Below, one piece after another: positions 49,152 through 56,501 of a stretch of 64,000 nt of DNA (its first letter is position 1; every line of letters starts with the position of its first letter). Below the pieces are notes generated by a model, which searched no databases, was not told the origin of the DNA, and worked only from the letters and a program-made list of their open reading frames with translations. The DNA comes from DASSNU01 sp035701265 (GTDB lineage: Bacteria > Gemmatimonadota > Gemmatimonadetes > Gemmatimonadales > Gemmatimonadaceae). Made by a program: the position numbers and the translations under genes. Location: positions 62,001 to 126,000 of the forward strand of contig DASSNU010000016.1 of assembly GCA_035701265.1 (NCBI GenBank). The letters run 5' to 3'.

Positions 49152-50228
49152 TTACTGCGGCCGCGCCCACTCGCCCGGCGTCTGCATCACCGGCGACACG
49201 TTCACCAGCGTGGCACGCGGCCACATGGACGGAACGCCGCGGATGAACGTCACCAGCCCCGCAATGGGCGCGTGTACGTCCCCTGTACGGCGACCAAGGA
49301 AGTCCGTGGTGTACCCGATGAGCTGGCCAGCGGTGACGCGGGCGTCGCGCGCGACGAGGGGGATGAACACGCCCGCGCTGTCGGCCGTGACGCGCGCGGA
49401 GTGCGTGCCGTCGAGCCAGACCATGTGCGTGCTCGGGTGGACGCTCCGCGCGATCATGCCGAGCGATCCGAGCACGTTGAGGCTGCCATCGATGAGCGCG
49501 TTCACGTCCGCGTCGGTGGTGGTGCCGGTACGCCCGGCTTCGGCCACCACGACCTGCTTGCCGCGCACCATCGACTGCCCGGAGAGCGTGCGGCCAGTGG
49601 CCGGTGCCGCGAGGTCGACGTCTTCCACGATGATGTGGTCCAGCCCGAACGCGCGCGCCAGCGTGAGTCCGGCGGAGTCCTGCGCCGGCCGTCCGCCGCG
49701 GAACCAGTAGCTGTACGGGCGCAGGTCCTCGTCCAGATCGCCGCCGTGCAGATCCACGATGACGTCTGCCGGATCCACGATGGCGCGCGTGATCGCGTCC
49801 AGCGCGCGCTCTGTCTGCGTGCCGCCGGCGTTCCCGGGATAATTGCCGTTCATGCTCTTGCCATCCACCGGATCGAGGTGCGGCGTCATCCGCTCGAAGG
49901 ACGCGACGTTCACCAGCGGCGCGACGATCACGGTGCCGTGGAGGGTCGCCGGATCGATGCGCGCGATGAGGCGCTGCAGCGCGATCACCGACGCGTACTC
50001 GGTGCCGTGGCTTCCCGCCACGAATGCCACCACCCGCCCGGGCTGCGCGCCGCGAATGACGGCGACGGGGATGTCGTAGCCCGAATCCACGCCGGCCGGC
50101 ACGGCGAGCACGCCGTACGCGGTGTGTCCCGCGGCGGGCGCCGCGGTTCCCACGACGATGCCCTGCGCTCCTGCTGCGGTGGCGGTGAGCGCGATCGTGA
50201 GGGCGAACGTGACTCCGGGAATGCGCAT
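49152..50228 (-). CDS. Secreted succinylglutamate desuccinylase/aspartoacylase-family protein
   Basis: This 358-residue protein has a signal peptide (MRIPGVTFALTIALTATAAGAQ) and an M14-like zinc hydrolase core. The HxxE metal motif lies in GSHGTEYAS, and a second metal His is in VIVDLHGGD. The sequence VNVASFERMTPHLDPVDGKSMNGNYPGN lies between them, as in AstE/ASPA relatives. A C-terminal beta domain (GVFIPLVARDARVTAGQLIGYTTDFLGR) resembles the biotinyl-lipoyl-like cap found in this family. The export signal argues against arginine catabolism and for a deacylase in the periplasm. The ATG at 50226-50228 follows GAGGTGAAG. Confidence 0.88.
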   Translation of the reverse strand: MRIPGVTFALTIALTATAAGAQGIVVGTAAPAAGHTAYGVLAVPAGVDSGYDIPVAVIRGAQPGRVVAFVAGSHGTEYASVIALQRLIARIDPATLHGTVIVAPLVNVASFERMTPHLDPVDGKSMNGNYPGNAGGTQTERALDAITRAIVDPADVIVDLHGGDLDEDLRPYSYWFRGGRPAQDSAGLTLARAFGLDHIIVEDVDLAAPATGRTLSGQSMVRGKQVVVAEAGRTGTTTDADVNALIDGSLNVLGSLGMIARSVHPSTHMVWLDGTHSARVTADSAGVFIPLVARDARVTAGQLIGYTTDFLGRRTGDVHAPIAGLVTFIRGVPSMWPRATLVNVSPVMQTPGEWARPQ

Positions 50229-50381
50229 GGCTTCACCTCGGGAGGGTGGCGGATGGCGGTACATGCACGTTCCGGCACGCGGACGTCAAGACGGGCGCGC
50301 CGGAGCACTCGTGCGCTCGCCGTGTCCTTGACCCGTCACGTCGTCCGCGGACCGGCTCCGCCACGCAGGACTCCGGCGACA

Positions 50382-50428
50382 CCTTGTTGACATAGGCACC
50401 ACCGGCGTGTATACATATGCCAACAAGG
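50382..50428 (+). promoter_or_regulatory. Promoter and operator of the fourth PadR-ADOP unit
   Basis: TTGACA (50387-50392) and TATACA (50410-50415) are spaced by exactly 17 bases, the clearest promoter in the window. Perfect arms CCTTGTTG (50382-50389) and CAACAAGG (50421-50428) bracket it, one overlapping the -35 and the other the expected transcription start. This is the classic layout for steric repression. Confidence 0.75.
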
Positions 50429-50478
50429 GATAGGCCCGCCCACGGGCCGCGAGCCATCACCCTGACCGGACACACATC

Positions 50479-50811
50479 ATGGCCGGATCCGACCTGTTCA
50501 CCGGCACGCTCGACCTGCTCATCCTGAAGGCGGTGAGCTGGGGGCCGCGTCACGGGTACGCCATCGGGCGCTGGATACGCGAGACGACGCGCGAGGAGCT
50601 GACCGTGCAGGAGGGCGTGCTCTACCCGGCGCTGCACCGCCTGGAGCGGCAGGGGCTGCTGTCCGAGGAATGGCGGCTCACCGAGGGTGGGCGCGAGGCC
50701 AAGTTCTACACCCTCACCGCGGCGGGACGCCGGCGGCTGCGCGATGAGACGTCGCGCTGGTCGCGGTACTCCCGCGCGGTCGCGCGGGCACTTGCCGCGA
50801 CGTCGACGTGA
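50479..50811 (+). CDS. PadR-family regulator of the ADOP-linked type
   Basis: This 110-residue compact PadR winged helix has TGTLDLLILKAVSWGPRHGYAIGRWI, QEGVLYPALHRLERQGLLSEEWR and REAKFYTLTAAGRRRL. The ATG at 50479 lies about 57 bases after the predicted transcription start. The ADOP gene begins 105 bases after its stop. The inverted repeat around its promoter is CCTTGTTG/CAACAAGG, unrelated in sequence to the three other PadR operators. It is therefore likely specific to this unit. Confidence 0.92.
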   Translation: MAGSDLFTGTLDLLILKAVSWGPRHGYAIGRWIRETTREELTVQEGVLYPALHRLERQGLLSEEWRLTEGGREAKFYTLTAAGRRRLRDETSRWSRYSRAVARALAATST

Positions 50812-50916
50812 GGGCGCGCACATGAGTCCTGCGCAGGAACGCGCCGCACCGCGACGCCGTCATCCCGCCGCAGCGTGCCGCTCTCCCCGGACCGATTCCG
50901 CATGGAGGAGCGCGTC

Positions 50917-53622
50917 ATGAAACGCAGCTTTCGCATGAGCGACAGCCACTCCGATCCGCAGCGCGACGTGCGCGCCGAGCTGCAGTTCCACATCGACATG
51001 CGCACCGAGGAATTGATCGACGCAGGCATGCCGCCGGACGAGGCGCGGCGCGCAGCCGTCGCCTACTTCGGCGATGTGGACGCCGTCTCCACCGAGTGCC
51101 GGGAGGAGCGAGTGCATCGCACGCGCGAGCGCCGGCGGCGCGAGTGGTGGCGCGGGATCACGCAGGACACGCGTTACGCGCTGCGCTCGCTGCGGCGGAC
51201 CCCGGGCGCGTTCGCGGCGGCGTTGCTCACGCTGGCGCTCGGCATCGCGCTCACGACCACGGCGTTCACCGTGGTGAACGGCGTGTTGCTGCGTCCGCTC
51301 CCGTATCTGCATCCGGACCGCCTGGCGATGGTCTGGCTGGACATGTCGGGCGCGGGAGCGCCGAGCCAACTGCCCTTGTCCACCGGGTTGTACGCGGAGC
51401 TTGCCGACGGTCACCCAGGTTCTGTGGCGGAGCTGGCCGCGTTCTGGAGTTGGGGGTACACGCTGCAGGGCGACGGTGAGCCGGAGCAGATCCCGTCGGC
51501 GCGCGTGACGCCATCCCTGTTCGCCACACTCGGTGTGCGGCCGCTCCTGGGGCGCACGCTCAGCGAGGAGGAGGGGCAGCCGGGCGGCGCGCGCTCGGCG
51601 GTGATCAGCTACGATCTCTGGCAGCGCCGCTTCGGCGGATCGCGCTCGGCCGTGGGCACCAGCATCACGCTCAGCGGCGAGCGGTTCACGGTCGTGGGCG
51701 TGATGCCGCAGGGGTTCTCCTTTCCGCGTGGCGCCGAGCTGCCGAGTGGATTTCAGTTCCCGGCGCGCACGGAGCTGTGGGCACCGCTCGTCTTCAGCGA
51801 CACCGATCGGCAGCAGTACGGCACGCTCAACATCGCCGCGGTGGCGCGCATCGCGCCCGGATACAGCGCGGGGGCGGCACAGGCGGAGATCACCGGCATG
51901 CTGCGCCGCCTGATGGGAGAGCTCGGCGATCAGGACAGCGCGCGCGTGGCGTACGGTATGGTCAGCCTCAAGGATCAGGCGGCGCAGCGCGTGTCGCGCA
52001 CGCTGTGGGTACTCCTCGCGGCGGCGCTGCTCGTGCTGCTCATCGCGAACGTGAACGTCGGAATGCTGCTGGTGGCGCGCACGGCGGCGCGGCGGCAGGA
52101 GCTGGGCGTGCGCGCGGCGCTCGGCGCGGGGCAGGGGCGCATTCTCCGCCAGTTGCTCACCGAGAACATCCTGCTCGCACTGGGGGGCACCGCGCTGGGC
52201 GTGGTGGCCAGCATCTGGGCGGTGCGTGTGGCGCTGTCGCTCGTGCCGGGCTCCATGCCGCGCGCGGACGACGTGACCGTCGATTGGCGCGTGCTCACTG
52301 CTGCGGCGATCGTGGCCATCGTCGCGGGAATCGTGCTCGGTCTGGCCGCGGCGGTCCGGGCGCGCCGTGGCACGCTGGCCGCGGCGATGCGGAGCGGGGG
52401 GATGCGCACCGTGGGGAGTGCCGGTCGCCAGGCGGGCCGGCGGATGTTGGTCGCGGGTGAGGTGGCGCTCTCGGTGATGCTGCTCGTGGGCGCCGGCCTG
52501 CTCACGTTGACCTTCATCCGGTTGGGACGTGTGACGCCGGGATTCGACGCCGCACACGTTCTCACCGCCGAGTTGGGGCTTCCGGTGCCGGGCGCGTTCA
52601 ATCCACAGCAAGACGGTCCGCAGTGGGTCGCCACGTTCGAGCAGATCACCTCGCGCCTGAACGCGCTGCCCGGCGTGCGTTCCGCCGGCGGCGTGAGCTC
52701 GCTCCCACTCTCCGGTGCATGGGAAGGTGGTGGACTGCGCGTGGAGGGGCAGGAGCTCCCCCCCGGAAGCAGGCCGCCCACCGCGCAGTACAACGTGGTG
52801 AGCGGAGACTATTTCAAGGCGATGGGTATCCCGCTCGAGTCCGGCCGGCTGTTCACCACGCAGGACCGTGCGGACGGCGCCGGCGTGATCATCGTGAACC
52901 GGGAGTTCGTACGGCGCATCCTGAACGGAGCGCCGCCGCTCGGCCAGCAGCTACGCCCCTACTTCGATTTCTCCGGCGGCGCGCCGCGCACGATCATCGG
53001 CGTGGTCGGCAACGTGAAGCAGACGGGACTGGATGCGGACGCCGAGCCGCAGGTATACGTGCCCATCCAGCAGATGCCGTATCCGGCCCAGACGCTGACC
53101 ATCCGCGCGGAGGGCCCGCCGGCATCGGTGCTCCCCGCGGTACGCGGCGCGCTGCGTGCGGTGAATCCCGCGCTCGCGCTCGCCCACGTGCGCCCGATGA
53201 CGGACGTGGTGGACGACTCGCTCGCGCGGCAGCGCTTCACCATGACGCTCATCGCGACGTTGGCCGCGGCTGCGCTGCTGCTCAGCATCGTGGGGCTCTA
53301 CGGTGTGCTGGCTACACTCGTGGGGCAACGCCGGCGCGAGATCGGTGTGCGGGTGGCGATGGGCGCCCGGCGCGGCGACGTGCTGGCGCTCATCCTCGGC
53401 GAGGGCGTGCGCGTGATGGTGGTGGGGATCGCGCTCGGCACGGCAGCGGCCGTATTGGCGAGCCGGCTGCTGGCATCGATGGTGTACGGCGTGAGCACCA
53501 CCAGTGTGGGCGTGTACCTCACGGCCGCGTTGGCGGTCGGGGTCGTGTCCGTCCTGGCCATGTGGATCCCCGCGCGGCGGGCGAGCGAGATTCACCCGAC
53601 GGTGGTGCTGCGCGGGGAGTGA
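50917..53622 (+). CDS. ADOP-family ABC transporter permease (4)
   Basis: This 901-residue protein counts from the ATG at 50917, which has GGAGGAG six bases upstream. In-frame starts at 50875 (GTG) and 50902 (ATG) are less likely. The ADOP parts are present: RDVRAELQFHIDMRTEELIDAGMPPDEARR, first helix ALLTLALGIALTTTAFTVVNGVLL, and first FtsX domain NVNVGMLLVARTAARRQELGVRAALGAGQGRI. The second FtsX domain is LVGQRRREIGVRVAMGARRGDVL, and the protein ends RASEIHPTVVLRGE. The second residue block of the first FtsX motif is NVNVG rather than the usual NVANL. It pairs with the PadR gene just upstream. The substrate is unknown. Confidence 0.93.
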   Translation: MKRSFRMSDSHSDPQRDVRAELQFHIDMRTEELIDAGMPPDEARRAAVAYFGDVDAVSTECREERVHRTRERRRREWWRGITQDTRYALRSLRRTPGAFAAALLTLALGIALTTTAFTVVNGVLLRPLPYLHPDRLAMVWLDMSGAGAPSQLPLSTGLYAELADGHPGSVAELAAFWSWGYTLQGDGEPEQIPSARVTPSLFATLGVRPLLGRTLSEEEGQPGGARSAVISYDLWQRRFGGSRSAVGTSITLSGERFTVVGVMPQGFSFPRGAELPSGFQFPARTELWAPLVFSDTDRQQYGTLNIAAVARIAPGYSAGAAQAEITGMLRRLMGELGDQDSARVAYGMVSLKDQAAQRVSRTLWVLLAAALLVLLIANVNVGMLLVARTAARRQELGVRAALGAGQGRILRQLLTENILLALGGTALGVVASIWAVRVALSLVPGSMPRADDVTVDWRVLTAAAIVAIVAGIVLGLAAAVRARRGTLAAAMRSGGMRTVGSAGRQAGRRMLVAGEVALSVMLLVGAGLLTLTFIRLGRVTPGFDAAHVLTAELGLPVPGAFNPQQDGPQWVATFEQITSRLNALPGVRSAGGVSSLPLSGAWEGGGLRVEGQELPPGSRPPTAQYNVVSGDYFKAMGIPLESGRLFTTQDRADGAGVIIVNREFVRRILNGAPPLGQQLRPYFDFSGGAPRTIIGVVGNVKQTGLDADAEPQVYVPIQQMPYPAQTLTIRAEGPPASVLPAVRGALRAVNPALALAHVRPMTDVVDDSLARQRFTMTLIATLAAAALLLSIVGLYGVLATLVGQRRREIGVRVAMGARRGDVLALILGEGVRVMVVGIALGTAAAVLASRLLASMVYGVSTTSVGVYLTAALAVGVVSVLAMWIPARRASEIHPTVVLRGE

Positions 53623-53661
53623 GGGCGAGGCGCTTGACGCGCTCGTGCAGCCACGGTTTAG

Positions 53662-54453
53662 TTGCCGGCATCAGCGCGCACGACCGTCTCCCCCTTCGCA
53701 CCGCGCCCGGCGTCTTCCGTGTCCGCATCCGCACCGCGTCGTTCCCCTGCCAGAGCCGTCGTTCTCCTGAGCGGCGGACTGGATTCCGCCACCACGCTCG
53801 CCATCGCGCGCGCCGACGGATTCGAGGCGTACGCGCTCACCGTGCGCTACGGGCAGCGGCATGCGGCCGAGCTGGATGCCGCGCGCGCGCTGGCGGAGCG
53901 ACTCGGTGCCGCACGGCACCTGGTGATCGACGCCGATCTCCGCGGCGTGGGGGGCTCCGCGCTCACCGACCGGATCGACGTCCCCAAGGGGAGATCGCTC
54001 GACACCATGGCGGAGGGAATCCCCGTCACCTACGTGCCGGCGCGGAACACCGTTCTCCTCAGCTTCGCGCTCGCGTGGGCCGAAGTGCTGGGTGCGAGCG
54101 ACATCTTCATCGGTGTGAACGCGGTGGACTACAGCGGCTATCCCGATTGCCGTCCCGCATTCCTCGAGGCGTTCGAGCGACTGGCCAACGTGGCCACGAA
54201 GGTGGCAGTGGAAGACGCGCGGCGCATGCGCGTGCACGCGCCGCTCCTGCATCTCTCCAAGGCGGAGATCATCCGGCACGCGCTGGCGCTCGGCGTGGAT
54301 GTCGCGCGCACGCGGAGCTGCTACGATCCGGATGAGACGGGTGCCGCATGCGGCGAGTGCGACGCCTGTCGGCTGCGGCTGCGCGCCTTTGCCGAGCTCG
54401 GGATGGCGGACCCCGCGCCGTACGCTGTGGGCGCCACGCGCGTGGTGGACTGA
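53662..54453 (+). CDS. queC: 7-cyano-7-deazaguanine (preQ0) synthase QueC
   Basis: QueC converts 7-carboxy-7-deazaguanine to preQ0, using ATP and ammonia, in queuosine synthesis. The protein has 263 residues from a TTG start. The PP-loop SGGLDS is at 37-42 (VVLLSGGLDSATTLAIA), and the later core reads YVPARNTVLLSFALAWAEVLG. The zinc-binding cysteines are in RSCYDPDETGAACGECDACRLR. The N-terminus before residue 31 is low-complexity. An in-frame GTG at 53719 would give 244 residues, closer to the usual 220-240, and is a real alternative. The stop overlaps the queE start by one base. Confidence 0.93.
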   Translation: MPASARTTVSPFAPRPASSVSASAPRRSPARAVVLLSGGLDSATTLAIARADGFEAYALTVRYGQRHAAELDAARALAERLGAARHLVIDADLRGVGGSALTDRIDVPKGRSLDTMAEGIPVTYVPARNTVLLSFALAWAEVLGASDIFIGVNAVDYSGYPDCRPAFLEAFERLANVATKVAVEDARRMRVHAPLLHLSKAEIIRHALALGVDVARTRSCYDPDETGAACGECDACRLRLRAFAELGMADPAPYAVGATRVVD

Positions 54454-55094
54454 TGGCGTACACGGTGCACGAGATCTACGCCACGCTGCAGGGGGAGGGC
54501 GCCAATGCCGGGCGCGCCGCGGTGTTCCTGCGCTTCGCCGGGTGCAACCTGTGGACGGGGCGTGAGGAAGATCGCGCGCGCGCGGTGTGCCGCTTCTGCG
54601 ATACCGACTTCGTGGGCACGGATGGCCCCGGAGGCGGGCGCTTCGCGAGCGCGGACGCGCTGGCGGATGCGGTGGACGCGTGCTGGCGCGGCGCGACGCC
54701 GGATGCGGCGCACCGGTTCGTGGTGTGCACGGGAGGGGAGCCGCTCTTGCAGCTCGACGAGCCGCTGGTGGATGCGCTGCACGCGCGCGGCTTTGAGGTG
54801 GCGGTGGAGACGAACGGCACGCAGGCGGCGCCGGCAGGGATCGACTGGACGTGCGTGAGTCCCAAGGCGGGAGCGCCGCTCCAGCTCACGCGCGGCGATG
54901 AGCTCAAGCTGGTGTTTCCGCAGGAGGGGATCGACCCGGCTGTGCTGGAGTCGCTCTCCTTCACGCATTTCTTTCTGCAGCCCATGGATGGCCCCGAGCT
55001 GGCGCGGAATACGGAGCTCGCCATCCAATACTGTCTGTCGCACCCGCGGTGGAGATTGAGCGTGCAGACGCACAAGGCGATCGGGATCCCCTGA
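54453..55094 (+). CDS. queE: 7-carboxy-7-deazaguanine synthase QueE
   Basis: This 213-residue radical-SAM enzyme contracts the ring of 6-carboxytetrahydropterin to 7-carboxy-7-deazaguanine. The cluster-binding cysteines are spaced CX14CX2C (C31, C46, C49), the expanded motif found in one branch of QueE rather than the usual CX3CX2C. The glycine-rich SAM-binding motif (CTGGEPLLQ) and VETNGT are present. The start follows ATYTL-type family beginnings, here MAYTVHEIYATLQGEG. Start and stop overlap queC and queD, so the three are translationally coupled. Confidence 0.93.
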   Translation: MAYTVHEIYATLQGEGANAGRAAVFLRFAGCNLWTGREEDRARAVCRFCDTDFVGTDGPGGGRFASADALADAVDACWRGATPDAAHRFVVCTGGEPLLQLDEPLVDALHARGFEVAVETNGTQAAPAGIDWTCVSPKAGAPLQLTRGDELKLVFPQEGIDPAVLESLSFTHFFLQPMDGPELARNTELAIQYCLSHPRWRLSVQTHKAIGIP

Positions 55095-55462
55095 TGCGCG
55101 CCGAGATCTTCAAGGAGTTCACCATCGAGGCGGCGCACCATCTCCCCAACGTGCCGGCGGAGCACAAGTGCCGGCGGCTGCACGGGCATTCATTCCGCAT
55201 CGAGGTGCACGTGCGCGGCGACGTGGATCCGTCCACCGGATGGGTGACAGACTTCGCCGAGATCGCGCGCGCCTTCGAGCCGGTGCGCGCGGCGCTGGAT
55301 CACCGCTACCTGAATGAGATCGCCGGATTGGAGAATCCCACCAGCGAGATGCTCGCCGCGTGGATCTGGGAGCGGCTCGCGCCGCGGCTGCGCGCGCTGT
55401 CGTGCGTGGTGGTGCGCGAGACGTGCACCACCGGATGCGTGTATCGAGGGTCATCGCAATGA
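55094..55462 (+). CDS. queD: 6-carboxy-5,6,7,8-tetrahydropterin synthase QueD
   Basis: This 122-residue member of the 6-pyruvoyl-tetrahydropterin-synthase family supplies the QueE substrate from dihydroneopterin triphosphate. Zinc ligands are His15/16 and His30/His32 (LHGHSF), the catalytic Cys is C26 (HKCRRLHGH), and the conserved VRETCTTGCVY supplies the Glu near the C-terminus. The length is normal. The start overlaps queE by one base and the stop overlaps the next gene by four. GTP cyclohydrolase, QueF and Tgt are not in the window. Confidence 0.93.
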   Translation: MRAEIFKEFTIEAAHHLPNVPAEHKCRRLHGHSFRIEVHVRGDVDPSTGWVTDFAEIARAFEPVRAALDHRYLNEIAGLENPTSEMLAAWIWERLAPRLRALSCVVVRETCTTGCVYRGSSQ

Positions 55463-56460
55463 GCACGTTCACGAGAGCAGGCAGGACGACTCGAGTGCGA
55501 GCGGTCGCGCTCGTGCTGGCTGCTCTCCCGGTGGCTGCGCGACTCGCGGCGCCGCTCGGCGCGCAGCGTCCCAACACGCAGGAAGGGTACGTCGTCACGC
55601 AGGATTCGATGCGTCTCTTCTATCGTGTGGTGGGAAGCGGTCCGGACACGATCATCGCGATCCACGGCGGCCCCGGGGTGAACATGGAGAGCATCGCGGC
55701 GGACTTTGCGCCGCTCGCCGCGCGTCACACGGTCATCTTCTACGATCAGCGTGGCACCGGCCGCTCCACGCTGCCGCGCGACACCACCAAGCTGGGCGCC
55801 GCGCAGCAGATCGCCGATCTGGAGGCGGTGCGCGCGCACTTCGGCGTGGAGCGCGTGGCGTTGGTCGCGCACTCATACGGTCCGCTGCTCGCCGCGACCT
55901 ACGCGCTCGAGCATCCCGAGCACGTCTCGCGGATGGTGTTCTTCGGCCCGGTGCCGCCGCGGCGTGCCGACCTCTGGCAGCGCGTCGGTCGTGCCTTCAC
56001 CGCACGGCTCGACAGCGCGCAGCGCGCCAGGCTCGCGGACGCCAACCGCCGGTTGGCGGACAGCAGCGCGGACATCGAGCAGGCGTGCCGCGACTACTGG
56101 GCGATCGCTCTGCGCCCTCGGCTGGCCGATCCTGACCGGAGTCTGCCGCTCATCCGCTCGGAATTCTGTACGTCGAATCCGGCCGGCATCCGCTATGGGC
56201 TCACGGTCACGAACCGCGTGGTGATGGCGTCGTATGGCGACTGGGACCTGCGCGACCGTTTGCGCACGCTGCGCGTGCCCACGCTCATCGTGTACGGTGA
56301 GGCCGACGCGATACCGGAGGACCTGGTGCTCGAGTGGGTATCCACCCTGCCGCACGCGGCGTTCCTCCCCGTGCCGGGCGCGGCGCACTTTGCGTACGCT
56401 GAGCGCCCGGACTTCGTCTGGCCGCGCGTGGAGCGATTCCTGAGCGGAGCGCGGCCCTGA
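55459..56460 (+). CDS. Secreted alpha/beta hydrolase (proline-iminopeptidase-like)
   Basis: This 333-residue protein has a signal peptide ending near residue 36 (PLGAQ). The alpha/beta-hydrolase core shows the oxyanion loop IHGGPGVN, the strand FYDQRGTGRS, the nucleophile elbow AHSYGP, Asp in VYGEADAI and the final His in AAHFAYAERP. HGGPG and DQRGTGRS are typical of proline iminopeptidases and related peptidases of family S33. It starts inside the queD stop (ATGA overlap) and so belongs to the queCED transcript. An export signal makes a direct role in queuosine synthesis unlikely. Confidence 0.9.
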   Translation: MSTFTRAGRTTRVRAVALVLAALPVAARLAAPLGAQRPNTQEGYVVTQDSMRLFYRVVGSGPDTIIAIHGGPGVNMESIAADFAPLAARHTVIFYDQRGTGRSTLPRDTTKLGAAQQIADLEAVRAHFGVERVALVAHSYGPLLAATYALEHPEHVSRMVFFGPVPPRRADLWQRVGRAFTARLDSAQRARLADANRRLADSSADIEQACRDYWAIALRPRLADPDRSLPLIRSEFCTSNPAGIRYGLTVTNRVVMASYGDWDLRDRLRTLRVPTLIVYGEADAIPEDLVLEWVSTLPHAAFLPVPGAAHFAYAERPDFVWPRVERFLSGARP

Positions 56461-56501
56461 GCAGACCGCCCCTCTGAGCGGAGCGTCGCCCTGGGCGCGC
56501 C

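Noticed and set aside
56440..56485. Direct repeat CTGAGCGGAGCG at the end of the alpha/beta hydrolase gene and just after it.
   Set aside because: Only 12 bases exact, in a composition-biased stretch; not convincing as an element.
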